The notes beneath the pieces were generated by a model. The model was not told where the DNA came from, searched no databases, and saw nothing but the letters and a program-made list of their open reading frames with translations. Below are positions 1-7,751 of a stretch of 27,672 nt of DNA, one piece after another (position 1 is the stretch's first letter; every line of letters begins with the position of its first letter). The stretch covers positions 1 through 27,672 of the forward strand of contig CAAFWD010000226.1 of assembly GCA_900766645.1 (NCBI GenBank). Direction: 5' to 3'. The DNA comes from an uncultured Cetobacterium sp. (GTDB lineage Bacteria > Fusobacteriota > Fusobacteriia > Fusobacteriales > Fusobacteriaceae). The position numbers were made by a program, and so were the translations under genes.

Positions 1-581
1 GATGTAATTCCAATACGTTTTTGAAGCTTTCTTATTTCATCTCTCATATGCAATCTTAATTTTGCATCTAAGTTTGAAAGAGGTTCATCAAAAAGTAAAA
101 CTTCTGAATTCATAATTAAAGCTCTTGCTAATGAAACTCTCTGTTGTTGTCCACCAGACATTTGAGATGGCATTCTATGAATAAACTCTTCCATCTTCAT
201 AATTTTTAAAATTTCATCAACTCTTTCTTTTATCTCCTTTTTAGGTATTTTTTTAACTTTTAGCCCATAAGATATATTGTCATATACATCTAAATGTGGA
301 AATAAAGCATAGTTCTGAAAAACCATTGCTGTATTTCTTTTATCAGGAGTAAGATTAGCAATATCTTTTTCTCCAATAAAAATACTTCCTGATGTTGGAA
401 TTTCAAAACCAGCTAACATTCTAAGAGTTGTAGTTTTTCCACAACCTGAAGGGCCAAGTAAACATACAAACTCTCCAGGCTCTATATCTAAAGATACATC
501 ATCTACAGCTTTTATAGTTTTGTTTTCTGAATCGAAAACTTTCGTTAAGTTTCTAATACTTACTTTTTTAGCAGTTATCAT
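1..581 (-). CDS. ABC importer ATPase (FbpC/PotA-like), partial
   Basis: This is the ATP-hydrolysing subunit of the importer encoded by the two genes upstream. It begins at ATG 579-581 and runs off the left edge of the window, so only about 193 residues are visible. Walker A (GPSGCGKT) lies at residues 43-50, followed by the Q-loop (VFQNYALFPH), the signature MSGGQQQR and Walker B (VLLFDEP). The D-loop (SNLDAK) is also present. In this family the missing C-terminal part is usually a TOBE regulatory domain; it cannot be checked here. The ribosome binding site AGGGAG overlaps the stop codon of the permease gene and only 11 bases separate the genes, so translation is probably coupled. The ATPase fold is certain; the substrate is inferred from the binding protein gene and remains open. 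Confidence 0.93.
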   Translation of the reverse strand, partial: MITAKKVSIRNLTKVFDSENKTIKAVDDVSLDIEPGEFVCLLGPSGCGKTTTLRMLAGFEIPTSGSIFIGEKDIANLTPDKRNTAMVFQNYALFPHLDVYDNISYGLKVKKIPKKEIKERVDEILKIMKMEEFIHRMPSQMSGGQQQRVSLARALIMNSEVLLFDEPLSNLDAKLRLHMRDEIRKLQKRIGIT

Positions 582-592
582 AGTTTTTCTCC

Positions 593-2290
593 CTATTCTT
601 GCAGATTTTTATTTCTAAATATTAAAATTTTTATTATTAACATGAAAAACGAAACTATAATTATCAGTATTGTACAATAAGCTGAAGCTACTCCTATTCT
701 TCCAGTATCTATGTTATTCATTATTGCAGGAGTTAAAAGTTTCCATTTAGCTGATATTAAAAAGATAATCGTACTAACTAAAGTCATACTTCTAGCAAAT
801 GAATATACCAATCCACTGAAAAAGGCATCTTTAATCATAGGAATAGTCACAGAAGTTATAACTTTTCCACTAGAAGCTCCCAATATATTTGCAGCTTCCT
901 CTATTGAAGGATCAATTTGTTGGAGAGAGGCCATTCCAGATCTTATTCCCACAGGAAGATTTCTTATTATAAATGCCATAATTATAATAAAAGCTGTTCC
1001 TGTTAAAGTTGGAATTAAAGTAATATTAGTAAACGGTATCCCATAAGTTACATTGTAACTAATAACATATCCAAGTCCAATTATTGTTCCTGGAATTGCC
1101 AAGGCCATTATAGTTGTAAACTCAATAAATGATTTTCCTATAAAATTTTTACGAGATATCAAATAAGCTATAACCATTGATGCAAACCCTGTTATTATTG
1201 TAGCAATTATAGCTAAGTATGTTGTTTGATATATTGGAGTAGTTCCAAAATCAAAAATATATTTATAGTGTTTTAATGTAGGAGTGTAATCTATTCCCCA
1301 AAGATTAACAAAAGATCCTATTGGAATAAGAGCATACATTATAAATACAAAAGTTGTTAAAATTATAAGGACAATCTGAATCGGATAAACTATACTTTTT
1401 TCTTTTATAAGATCTCTTGCTCTTGATATCTTTCCAGTAACTGTTATATAGGACTTTTTATTTATATAACTTCTTTGTAAAACAAAAATATTTATTGATA
1501 TAGTTAGTAATATCATTGCTAGTGCTGAAGCTAATCCCAATTGAAAATTTCCAATTCCCTCTTGATATATCTTAACTGATATTGTTGTAAAGTTTCCACC
1601 AATAACAACAGGGTTAGAGAAGTCTGCAATAGATTGAATAAACACTAATAAAAAAGCATTTGCTATTCCAGGAACCATCAATGGTAAAGTAATAGTTGTA
1701 AAAACTTTTCCTCTAGATGCTCCTAGATCTCTTGCCGCTTCCTCTACAGAAGGATCAATATTTTTAAAAAGTCCCACAAGCATTAAGTAAGCTATTGGAA
1801 AAAAACTTAAAACTTGAACTAGTACTAATCCATGAAACCCATATATTTCAAAATCTGTAAGTCCAAAAATTCCTCTTGTTATAATTCCAACTCTTCCAAA
1901 CAGAAGTATTGCTGATAGAGCTACAACAAATGGTGGAGATATAATTGGTAAAGTTGCTATAAAATCAAATATTTTTTTACCTTTTATATTTAAATATGAT
2001 GTTGCATAAGCAAATAAAAATCCAAATCCTAAAGAGATAAAAGATGTTACAAATCCCAATTTTAAAGTGTTTATTATTATATGTAAATTACCACTTCTTG
2101 TAAAAGAATCTATATAATTTTTTAAAGACATTGTACCTTTATAAGTTAGACTTTCTAATAAAATATTGTAAAGTGGTAGAAGAACAAAGAATGAGACTAC
2201 TGCAATTGAAAATACAACAGAAGTAAGAATAAACTTATCTTTACTCATCTCCTTTAATAATTTTATTTTATATTGAAACTTACTACTCAT
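593..2290 (-). CDS. ABC importer permease, fused double-domain (FbpB/AfuB-like)
   Basis: This is an inner-membrane permease of 565 residues in which two homologous permease domains are fused, as in FbpB and AfuB type importers. Each half carries an EAA loop that docks the ATPase: EEAARDLGAS near residue 185 and EEAANILGAS near residue 480. About twelve hydrophobic segments are spread along the chain, and the similar spacing of the loops in the two halves supports an internal duplication. The start codon overlaps the end of the binding protein gene by 8 bases (ATGAGTAG), and the ATPase gene follows after 11 bases, so the three genes form one operon read leftwards. Substrate specificity cannot be told from the permease. 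Family assignment is secure; naming it an iron permease would be an over-call. Confidence 0.92.
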   Translation of the reverse strand: MSSKFQYKIKLLKEMSKDKFILTSVVFSIAVVSFFVLLPLYNILLESLTYKGTMSLKNYIDSFTRSGNLHIIINTLKLGFVTSFISLGFGFLFAYATSYLNIKGKKIFDFIATLPIISPPFVVALSAILLFGRVGIITRGIFGLTDFEIYGFHGLVLVQVLSFFPIAYLMLVGLFKNIDPSVEEAARDLGASRGKVFTTITLPLMVPGIANAFLLVFIQSIADFSNPVVIGGNFTTISVKIYQEGIGNFQLGLASALAMILLTISINIFVLQRSYINKKSYITVTGKISRARDLIKEKSIVYPIQIVLIILTTFVFIMYALIPIGSFVNLWGIDYTPTLKHYKYIFDFGTTPIYQTTYLAIIATIITGFASMVIAYLISRKNFIGKSFIEFTTIMALAIPGTIIGLGYVISYNVTYGIPFTNITLIPTLTGTAFIIIMAFIIRNLPVGIRSGMASLQQIDPSIEEAANILGASSGKVITSVTIPMIKDAFFSGLVYSFARSMTLVSTIIFLISAKWKLLTPAIMNNIDTGRIGVASAYCTILIIIVSFFMLIIKILIFRNKNLQE

Positions 2291-3299
2291 TTGGAGCCTC
2301 TGTATTAGTTTCTACAGTAAATTTATCAACTAGTCTAACTCTATTTGTTCCTGCCCAATCAAAATTATAATCAATTAATTTTGTATCTTTCAATTGCATA
2401 GCTTCCTCTGGTGGATTTGCAGTTTCATTTGTTAAGAATTGATAAGAACCTACAGTTTTTCCTAATTCTTGAACCTCTTTAGTTAATACCCAATCAACAA
2501 ATTTCTTTCCAGCTTCCATATTAGGAGCATTTTTTAAAAGAGCTACTCCTCCTATCTCATATCCTGTTCCTTCAGATGGGGCAGATATAATAATATCAGT
2601 ATATCCTTCTTTCTTATATTTTATAGCATCATGTAAAAATGTTATTCCTACAGTTGCTTCTCCTTGTCCAGCCATTCTCCCTGGAGCTGTTCCAGATTTT
2701 GTATATTGTCTAATATTTTTATTTAATTTTTTCAAATAATCCATAGCTTGATCTTCACCAAATCTTTGAACTAATGTTGCTACCATAGTATATGCTGTTC
2801 CAGAAGATCCTGGGTGAGCTACTACAATTTCATTTTCAAATTTAGGATCTAAAAGATCTTCCCAAGAATCAGGCATTTCCAATCCTTTTTCTGCTAACAT
2901 TTTTTTATTTCCAACGAAACCTAAATATCCTACATATATTCCTGTCCAGTATCCATTTTTATCTTTTAATTCAGCAGGGATATTTTTTCTTTCAGGGGCA
3001 TCATACTTTTCTAGAAGACCCTCTTTTTCTGCTGCAACAAAGGCATCAACTGGTCCTCCATACCAAACTGAAGCAGTCATATTATTTTTTTCAGCTTTTA
3101 ATCTAGCTAAAACTTCTCCACTACTCATTCTTACATAATCAGTTTTTATTCCAGTTTTTTCTTCAAATTTTTTAGCTATCATAGCGGCATGATCATCTTG
3201 TAACCCTGCATAAAATGTAAAAGTTTGTTGATCGCTTTTCCCACCACAAGCCATTAAAAAAATTGCTGCTGAACTTAAAATTAAATTTTTAATTTTCAT
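2283..3299 (-). CDS. ABC importer substrate-binding lipoprotein (AfuA/FbpA family)
   Basis: This is a 338-residue solute-binding protein anchored as a lipoprotein: the signal peptide ends in a lipobox (LMAC) with Cys18. The fold is that of family 1 binding proteins related to FbpA, AfuA and phosphonate-binding proteins. The middle contains PGSSGTAYT (163-171), GEATVGITFLHDAI (213-226) and EGTGYE (243-248). Ferric-binding FbpA proteins normally have a tandem tyrosine in the region where this protein has Leu-His-Asp (222-224), and no YY pair occurs anywhere in it. Known AfuA proteins bind hexose phosphates using a His-Asp pair and a downstream Glu, so a sugar phosphate is a reasonable guess; 2-aminoethylphosphonate or another anion is possible. 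First gene of the importer operon, with ribosome binding site GGAGGAA. Confidence 0.88.
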   Translation of the reverse strand: MKIKNLILSSAAIFLMACGGKSDQQTFTFYAGLQDDHAAMIAKKFEEKTGIKTDYVRMSSGEVLARLKAEKNNMTASVWYGGPVDAFVAAEKEGLLEKYDAPERKNIPAELKDKNGYWTGIYVGYLGFVGNKKMLAEKGLEMPDSWEDLLDPKFENEIVVAHPGSSGTAYTMVATLVQRFGEDQAMDYLKKLNKNIRQYTKSGTAPGRMAGQGEATVGITFLHDAIKYKKEGYTDIIISAPSEGTGYEIGGVALLKNAPNMEAGKKFVDWVLTKEVQELGKTVGSYQFLTNETANPPEEAMQLKDTKLIDYNFDWAGTNRVRLVDKFTVETNTEAPNE

Positions 3300-3384
3300 A
3301 TTCTTCCTCCACTTTTAATATAATTTCACCTACAGTTTTTATATACTTAACATTTTCACAATGACCTTTTTATTTTAAATTATT

Positions 3385-3416
3385 TTGTATAAAAATTATT
3401 TTTTCTGTGCTATAAT
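3385..3416 (+). promoter_or_regulatory. Extended -10 promoter for the 3455 gene pair
   Basis: TATAAT at 3411-3416 is preceded by TGC, giving an extended -10 box. A TTGTAT at 3385-3390 is a possible -35 element but lies 20 bases away, longer than ideal, so the extended -10 probably carries the promoter. Confidence 0.55.
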
Positions 3417-3454
3417 AAATAGCAAAAATATAACTACTTTTCAGGAGGGTGATA

Positions 3455-3997
3455 ATGGTCGATTTTAAAAAAATAGATACTATGATAGATTACATTGATA
3501 AGGGGACTATTCCTGAAGGAAAAACATTTAATGAATTTTCTAAAGAGTTTTATTTAGAAACTAAAACTTTAACTCTTTCTAAATACCTTAGATTAAAAGG
3601 AAAAGATTCAAAAATCCCAAAAATTATGAATACTAAAAAAGCTGGAGAGGTTCTTATTGATACAGATAAAAGTGATGAAGTAAAGACATTTTTATCTAGA
3701 AAAGGTTTCAAAACAGTTCCTGAGCTAAACTATACATCAATTATGTTACTTAGAAAGATTGATCTATTTGCTAACTGGCAAAAGTTAATATATTTCTTTG
3801 AAGGTGGAAGAACAGTTCAAGAGATTAATAACTCTCTAAAAAAAGAGCTACTTCCAATGGAAATAGAAAAATTAGAAATGTTTGTTAAAGATGAGCTTCG
3901 TATTAATGAACAGGAATTAAACTGGCTTATAGATAAACTATCAAAAGTTCAAAAAAATCCTGCTCTTAATAGAACAATTAAAAAATTACTAAAATAA
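3455..3997 (+). CDS. Hypothetical protein, about 180 aa, predicted helical
   Basis: I do not recognise this protein. It has no signal peptide and no membrane segment, so it is probably cytoplasmic. It is rich in Lys, Glu and Leu, and most of it looks helical, with one short region around residues 55-90 that could be a strand-turn segment (KKAGEVLIDTD). There is no Cys and no obvious catalytic motif. An in-frame GTG six bases upstream lies inside the ribosome binding site (AGGAGG at 3443-3448), so ATG 3455, six bases after it, is the likely start. It is divergent from the importer operon and is followed after 25 bases by an exported protein gene, with which it probably shares a transcript. That pairing is the only clue to its role. 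Confidence 0.8.
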   Translation: MVDFKKIDTMIDYIDKGTIPEGKTFNEFSKEFYLETKTLTLSKYLRLKGKDSKIPKIMNTKKAGEVLIDTDKSDEVKTFLSRKGFKTVPELNYTSIMLLRKIDLFANWQKLIYFFEGGRTVQEINNSLKKELLPMEIEKLEMFVKDELRINEQELNWLIDKLSKVQKNPALNRTIKKLLK

Positions 3998-4022
3998 TTT
4001 AAAATACAAGGAGAAACACAAA

Positions 4023-4454
4023 ATGAAAAAAATATTATGTTCGTTTTTATTAATTTCATCTATGGCTATGGCTTATTCATCTGTAAATAGGAGAGAGGCT
4101 GACGATTTAAAAGATAGACTTAAGTTATATACTCAAGGTTATCAAAAGAAAGCTTTTACTATGAAAAACCACTTAGCTAAAAGAGAGATTGTTATCGATA
4201 ATAGATTAAAAGATTTACCTCAAACTTCAAAAACTGCTTTTGGAGACTGGAAATATGCTTCATCTAGAGATTGGGAGTTAAATAGAAATAAAAAAGGAAT
4301 TCAATACTTCTCTGTTCCAGGAACAACTAGAAGAAAGGCTGTTCAAAAAATAGATGGTAAATATGTTGTATTTTTCTATAATGCAATAGGAAAAAATGAT
4401 GACATGGTTGAAGATACTTTTAAAGATGTTAGAAAATCATTAGAAAGAAACTAA
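4023..4454 (+). CDS. Hypothetical exported protein, basic, 143 aa
   Basis: I do not recognise this protein. Its first 17-18 residues form a classic signal peptide (basic start, hydrophobic core, cleavage near AMA-YSS), and there is no lipobox Cys, so the mature part of roughly 125 residues should be soluble in the periplasm or secreted. The mature chain is strongly basic, with many Lys and Arg residues scattered along it. It seems to split into a helical N-terminal part and a mixed C-terminal part containing YFSVPGTTRRK and the strand YVVFFYN. No Cys occurs after the signal peptide. The ribosome binding site is AAGGAG. It follows the 3455 gene by 25 bases and is closed by a hairpin terminator. 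Confidence 0.82.
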   Translation: MKKILCSFLLISSMAMAYSSVNRREADDLKDRLKLYTQGYQKKAFTMKNHLAKREIVIDNRLKDLPQTSKTAFGDWKYASSRDWELNRNKKGIQYFSVPGTTRRKAVQKIDGKYVVFFYNAIGKNDDMVEDTFKDVRKSLERN

Positions 4455-4464
4455 TCGAAATAAA

Positions 4465-4499
4465 AAAGGGATTGAAATTAATCAGTCCCTTTTATTTTT
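4465..4499. terminator. Bidirectional hairpin terminator
   Basis: The arms at 4465-4475 and 4482-4492 pair over 11 bases with one G-U, around a six-base AATTAA loop. A T-rich run follows on the plus strand and an A-run precedes it. It sits between two convergent genes and can serve both. Confidence 0.85.
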
Positions 4500-5365
4500 T
4501 ATTTAACAAAACTACGAAGAAGTTCAATCTCCTCTCTCCAAATAGTTTCATCTATAGTTTCCATAACAATAGGAATATTCATAAATCTTTCATCATTCAT
4601 AAATCTTTGAAAGAATTCAATACCTAAAGTTCCTTTTCCAATGCTGTGATGTCTATCTTTTTTACTTCCAGTTTCAAACATAGAATCATTTAAATGTATT
4701 CCCTTTAAATATTTAAATCCAACTATCTTTTCAAATTCATCCATTGTTTTATTATACTCTTCCTCTGTAGAAAGTCCATATCCTGCTGCAACTGTATGAC
4801 ATGTATCTAAACAAACTGCGATTCTATTTTTATCTTCTACTAAATCAATTATTCCTCTTAAGTGTTCAAACTTATATCCCATATTTGATCCTTGACCAGC
4901 TGTATTTTCTAAAACAACTATTACATTCGGAACTACTTTGTGAGCTTTATTTATTGAATCAGCAATTAAAGCCACACACTCATCTTCACTTATCTCTTTT
5001 AGGTGACTTCCTGGATGAGTATTTAAATATATTAGTCCTAACTGGTTTACTCTCTCCATCTCATCGATAAAAGCATTTAATGATTTTTCTCTTTTTTCTA
5101 GTTCAGGATGTCCTAAATTTATAAGGTATCCATCATGTGGAAGTATTTGTTCTGGTTTAAACCCATATCTTTTCATAGCATCTTTAAATGATAAAATATC
5201 TTCTTCTGTATATGGCTTTGCATCCCATCTTCTTTGATTTTTAACAAACATACCAAAACCATTTGCTCCAATAGCCTCAGCATTTTTAAAAGCATTTGCT
5301 ACTCCACCTTGTATAGAAACATGTGCTCCTAAATATATATTCTTTAATTTTTCTTCTCTAGTCAT
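4499..5365 (-). CDS. nfo: Endonuclease IV (AP endonuclease)
   Basis: This zinc-dependent AP endonuclease cuts 5' to abasic sites and removes blocked 3' ends in base excision repair. At 288 residues it has the usual length. All nine ligands of the three-zinc centre are visible: H77, H117, E153, D187, H190, H224, D237, H239 and E269, each offset by eight from the E. coli numbering as I recall it. The surrounding motifs NTHPGSH, ENTAGQG, CLDTCH, HLNDS and DRHHSIGKG are intact. The start is set by the ribosome binding site AGAGGTG, eight bases upstream. It is a single gene with its own promoter, divergent from alaX, and ends in the terminator shared with the exported protein gene. Confidence 0.97.
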   Translation of the reverse strand: MTREEKLKNIYLGAHVSIQGGVANAFKNAEAIGANGFGMFVKNQRRWDAKPYTEEDILSFKDAMKRYGFKPEQILPHDGYLINLGHPELEKREKSLNAFIDEMERVNQLGLIYLNTHPGSHLKEISEDECVALIADSINKAHKVVPNVIVVLENTAGQGSNMGYKFEHLRGIIDLVEDKNRIAVCLDTCHTVAAGYGLSTEEEYNKTMDEFEKIVGFKYLKGIHLNDSMFETGSKKDRHHSIGKGTLGIEFFQRFMNDERFMNIPIVMETIDETIWREEIELLRSFVK

Positions 5366-5406
5366 AATTCTTCACCTCTTGTTATAGTAATTAATCATTC
5401 AAAAAT

Positions 5407-5435
5407 ATTATATCATAAAGTATACTTTTTGAATA
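5407..5435 (-). promoter_or_regulatory. Promoter of nfo, extended -10
   Basis: Read on the minus strand, TGATATAAT (5415-5407) is an extended -10 box. A weak -35 (TATTCA, 5435-5430) lies 17 bases upstream. Confidence 0.6.
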
Positions 5436-5457
5436 GAAAATCAAATTAAATTATATA

Positions 5458-5486
5458 TTGAAATCGTCCTTTTAACAAGATACAAT
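5458..5486 (+). promoter_or_regulatory. Promoter of the alaX gene
   Basis: TTGAAA at 5458-5463 and TACAAT at 5481-5486 are separated by exactly 17 bases, a good sigma-70 type match. The start codon follows about 50 bases later. Confidence 0.65.
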
Positions 5487-5536
5487 ATACTATGAGGAAT
5501 ACACAATATCTACTAATAAAATAAAGGGGGATTCTT

Positions 5537-6631
5537 ATGAAAATAAAAGTTAATTCGTGCACTTTAATAAAAAACCAATGGATTGCAAATGTTGATGAGC
5601 ATAATTTGTATATAGATGGAAAAGGTGGACAAAATGGAGATCAAGGTTATATTGGTGAAACTAAATTTTTAAGAGTCATTGACGAGCATAGTTTAGTAGT
5701 TGAAAATAAAATTGAAAATGGAGAGTATGAATATTCTGTCGATAATAGTAATATATTTGATATTGCAGTCCAACATACATCTCAACATCTTTTTTCTGCT
5801 ATAGCCTACAATGACTATAGTCTTAATACTGTTGGATTTAGAATGACTGATACATACACAACTGTTGATTTAGATAGAAATGATTTAGATGAGAAATTTG
5901 TTCAAGAGTTAGAAGATAAAGTTAATACAGCTATTGGAGAGGGAAAGGATATTATAATTCAAACTCTTTCAAGAGATGAAGCCAATAAAATTGAAACATT
6001 TAGAAAAAAAATCAGTGATAAAGTAGTTGGTGATGTTAGAGTTGTATCTATTGAAAATTTAGATACAAGTGCATGTGCTGGTTATCATGTGGATAATATT
6101 AAAGATATAAGAGTTTTTAAAATTATTAATTTTGAAAAAATAAAAAGTAACTATACTAGATTTTATTTCTTAGCTGGAGAGAGAGCTTTAAGTGATTATG
6201 TTTTAAAAAATAATATTACAAAAGAATTAAATAAAATATTCAGTTGTAGGGATAATGAAATTTTAGATATGGTTGATAAATTTAATAATGAGAGAAAAAA
6301 TTTAGAAAGTGAACTAAGAGACATTACAAATCTTTATTCTGAAACAATTGCTAAATCTTTAATGGAAACACCTGTTGTAATAAATGATAAAAAATATATT
6401 ATTTACCATGGAAAACAAGAGGTTGTTAACAGCATCTCTAAACACTTAGATGAGAATATAAATTTCATTGGAGTATGGGAAAATGGTGGAGTTATAACTG
6501 GAAAAGATATTAATTGTGGAGAGTTTGTGAAAATACTTTCTAAAAGTTATGATATTAAAGGTGGTGGAAAAGTGGATAGAGCGAACTTTAAAGGAACTAT
6601 CGCCATTGATGAGATTACAAAGCTATTGTAA
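5537..6631 (+). CDS. alaX: AlaX-type alanyl-tRNA editing protein with C-terminal DHHA1-like domain
   Basis: This is a free-standing relative of the editing half of alanyl-tRNA synthetase, expected to hydrolyse Ser (and perhaps Gly) wrongly attached to tRNA-Ala. The zinc and catalytic site is complete: HTSQH (H80, H84) and CAGYH (C180, H184). The N-terminal glycine-rich loop (GKGGQNGDQG, 28-37) matches the GGGQ region of the family. Residues 230-275 look like a coiled coil, and the C-terminal part up to GGGKVDRANFKG resembles the C-Ala/DHHA1 domain, placing it in the long AlaX class at 364 residues. There is no synthetase domain, so it acts only in trans. The ribosome binding site is AAGGGGG. 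It has its own promoter, and the rlmN promoter overlaps its stop codon. Confidence 0.92.
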   Translation: MKIKVNSCTLIKNQWIANVDEHNLYIDGKGGQNGDQGYIGETKFLRVIDEHSLVVENKIENGEYEYSVDNSNIFDIAVQHTSQHLFSAIAYNDYSLNTVGFRMTDTYTTVDLDRNDLDEKFVQELEDKVNTAIGEGKDIIIQTLSRDEANKIETFRKKISDKVVGDVRVVSIENLDTSACAGYHVDNIKDIRVFKIINFEKIKSNYTRFYFLAGERALSDYVLKNNITKELNKIFSCRDNEILDMVDKFNNERKNLESELRDITNLYSETIAKSLMETPVVINDKKYIIYHGKQEVVNSISKHLDENINFIGVWENGGVITGKDINCGEFVKILSKSYDIKGGGKVDRANFKGTIAIDEITKLL

Positions 6632-6654
6632 ATATATGAAATATTTGTTATAAT
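6626..6654 (+). promoter_or_regulatory. Promoter of rlmN-pbp1A, overlapping the alaX stop
   Basis: TTGTAA (6626-6631) and TATAAT (6649-6654) are spaced by 17 bases, and TGT directly before the -10 makes it an extended -10. The -35 box contains the alaX stop codon. Confidence 0.7.
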
Positions 6655-6685
6655 GAGGCTTAAGCATTATTAAAATGGAGGAAAT

Positions 6686-7732
6686 ATGTCAAATAAAATA
6701 AATTTACTTAATTTAAATGAAAATGAGCTTACAGAGTTAGTAGTTTCTTTAGGAATGAAGAAATTTTACGGAAAGCAAATTTTCACATGGTTAAACCAAA
6801 AAATAGTTAGAGATATAAATGATATGACAAATATATCATTAAAGGATAGAGAGTTACTTTCTGAGAAAACGTATATCCCATTTTTAAATCTATTAAAGCA
6901 CCAAGTATCAAAAATTGATAAAACTGAAAAGTTTTTATTCAAATTAGAAGATGGAAATACAATCGAAAGTGTAATTCTAAAACATAAAGATAGAGTTACT
7001 CTATGTATCTCTTCTCAAGTTGGATGTGCTGTTATGTGTGGATTCTGTGCTACAGGAATGTCAGGATTTACTCGTAATCTTGATGTTCATGAGATAGTAA
7101 ACCAATTCTATACAATTGAAAGAAGATTATTAAAGCAAGGTCTTCAAATAAATAACATTGTATTTATGGGTATGGGAGAACCAATGCTTAACATTGATAA
7201 TGTTATAAAAGCTATTGAGATCTTATCAAGTGAGAAAGGTGTAAACATTTCTAAGAGAAGAATAACTATCTCTACTTCAGGAATTATTCCAGGAATTGAA
7301 AAATTACTTGAGCAAAGAATTCCAGTTGAGTTAGCAATATCTTTACACTGTGCTATTGATGAGAAAAGAAGCGAGTTAATGCCAATCAACAAAAAATATC
7401 CATTAGCAGATTTATTCCCAGTTTTACAAGAATACCAAAAGCAAACTAAAAGAAGAATTACATTTGAATATATTTTAATTAATGATTTCAATGTGTCTGA
7501 AACAGATGGAGCATATTTAGCTGACTTTGTTCATAACTTTGATCATATATTAAACCTAATCCCATGTAACCCAGTTGAAGGAAAAGAATATCAAAGACCT
7601 TCTCAAAAGAAGATAGATAAATTCTTTAACTACTTAAAAGACTTTAGAAAAGTTAATGTTACTATCAGAGGAGAAAAAGGTACTGATATCGATGGTGCTT
7701 GTGGTCAGTTAAGACAAAAAAACTCAAAATAA
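6686..7732 (+). CDS. rlmN: 23S rRNA A2503 / tRNA A37 C2-methyltransferase RlmN
   Basis: This radical-SAM enzyme methylates C2 of A2503 in 23S rRNA and A37 in some tRNAs, supporting ribosomal accuracy. At 348 residues it has the usual length. The radical-SAM cysteines are in the family form Cx3Cx2C (C114, C118, C121), and the methyl-carrying cysteine near the end is C339 (GACGQL). The region GMGEPMLN, which binds SAM, is present, as are the N-terminal helical RNA-binding segment and the ISTSG and SLH motifs. The ribosome binding site is GGAGG, seven bases before ATG. The PBP1A gene follows 19 bases later, so the two are probably co-transcribed. Confidence 0.97.
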   Translation: MSNKINLLNLNENELTELVVSLGMKKFYGKQIFTWLNQKIVRDINDMTNISLKDRELLSEKTYIPFLNLLKHQVSKIDKTEKFLFKLEDGNTIESVILKHKDRVTLCISSQVGCAVMCGFCATGMSGFTRNLDVHEIVNQFYTIERRLLKQGLQINNIVFMGMGEPMLNIDNVIKAIEILSSEKGVNISKRRITISTSGIIPGIEKLLEQRIPVELAISLHCAIDEKRSELMPINKKYPLADLFPVLQEYQKQTKRRITFEYILINDFNVSETDGAYLADFVHNFDHILNLIPCNPVEGKEYQRPSQKKIDKFFNYLKDFRKVNVTIRGEKGTDIDGACGQLRQKNSK

Positions 7733-7751
7733 TTAAAATTGGAGATAGTTT

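Noticed and set aside
711..1046. Plus-strand open frame within the permease gene
   Set aside because: It is antisense to a clear permease with EAA loops, and has no ribosome binding site or known domain. The same applies to the open frames opposite rlmN, nfo, the exporter and murI.
3449..3457. GTG at 3449 as start of the hypothetical gene
   Set aside because: It lies on the AGGAGGG ribosome binding site; ATG 3455 has proper spacing.
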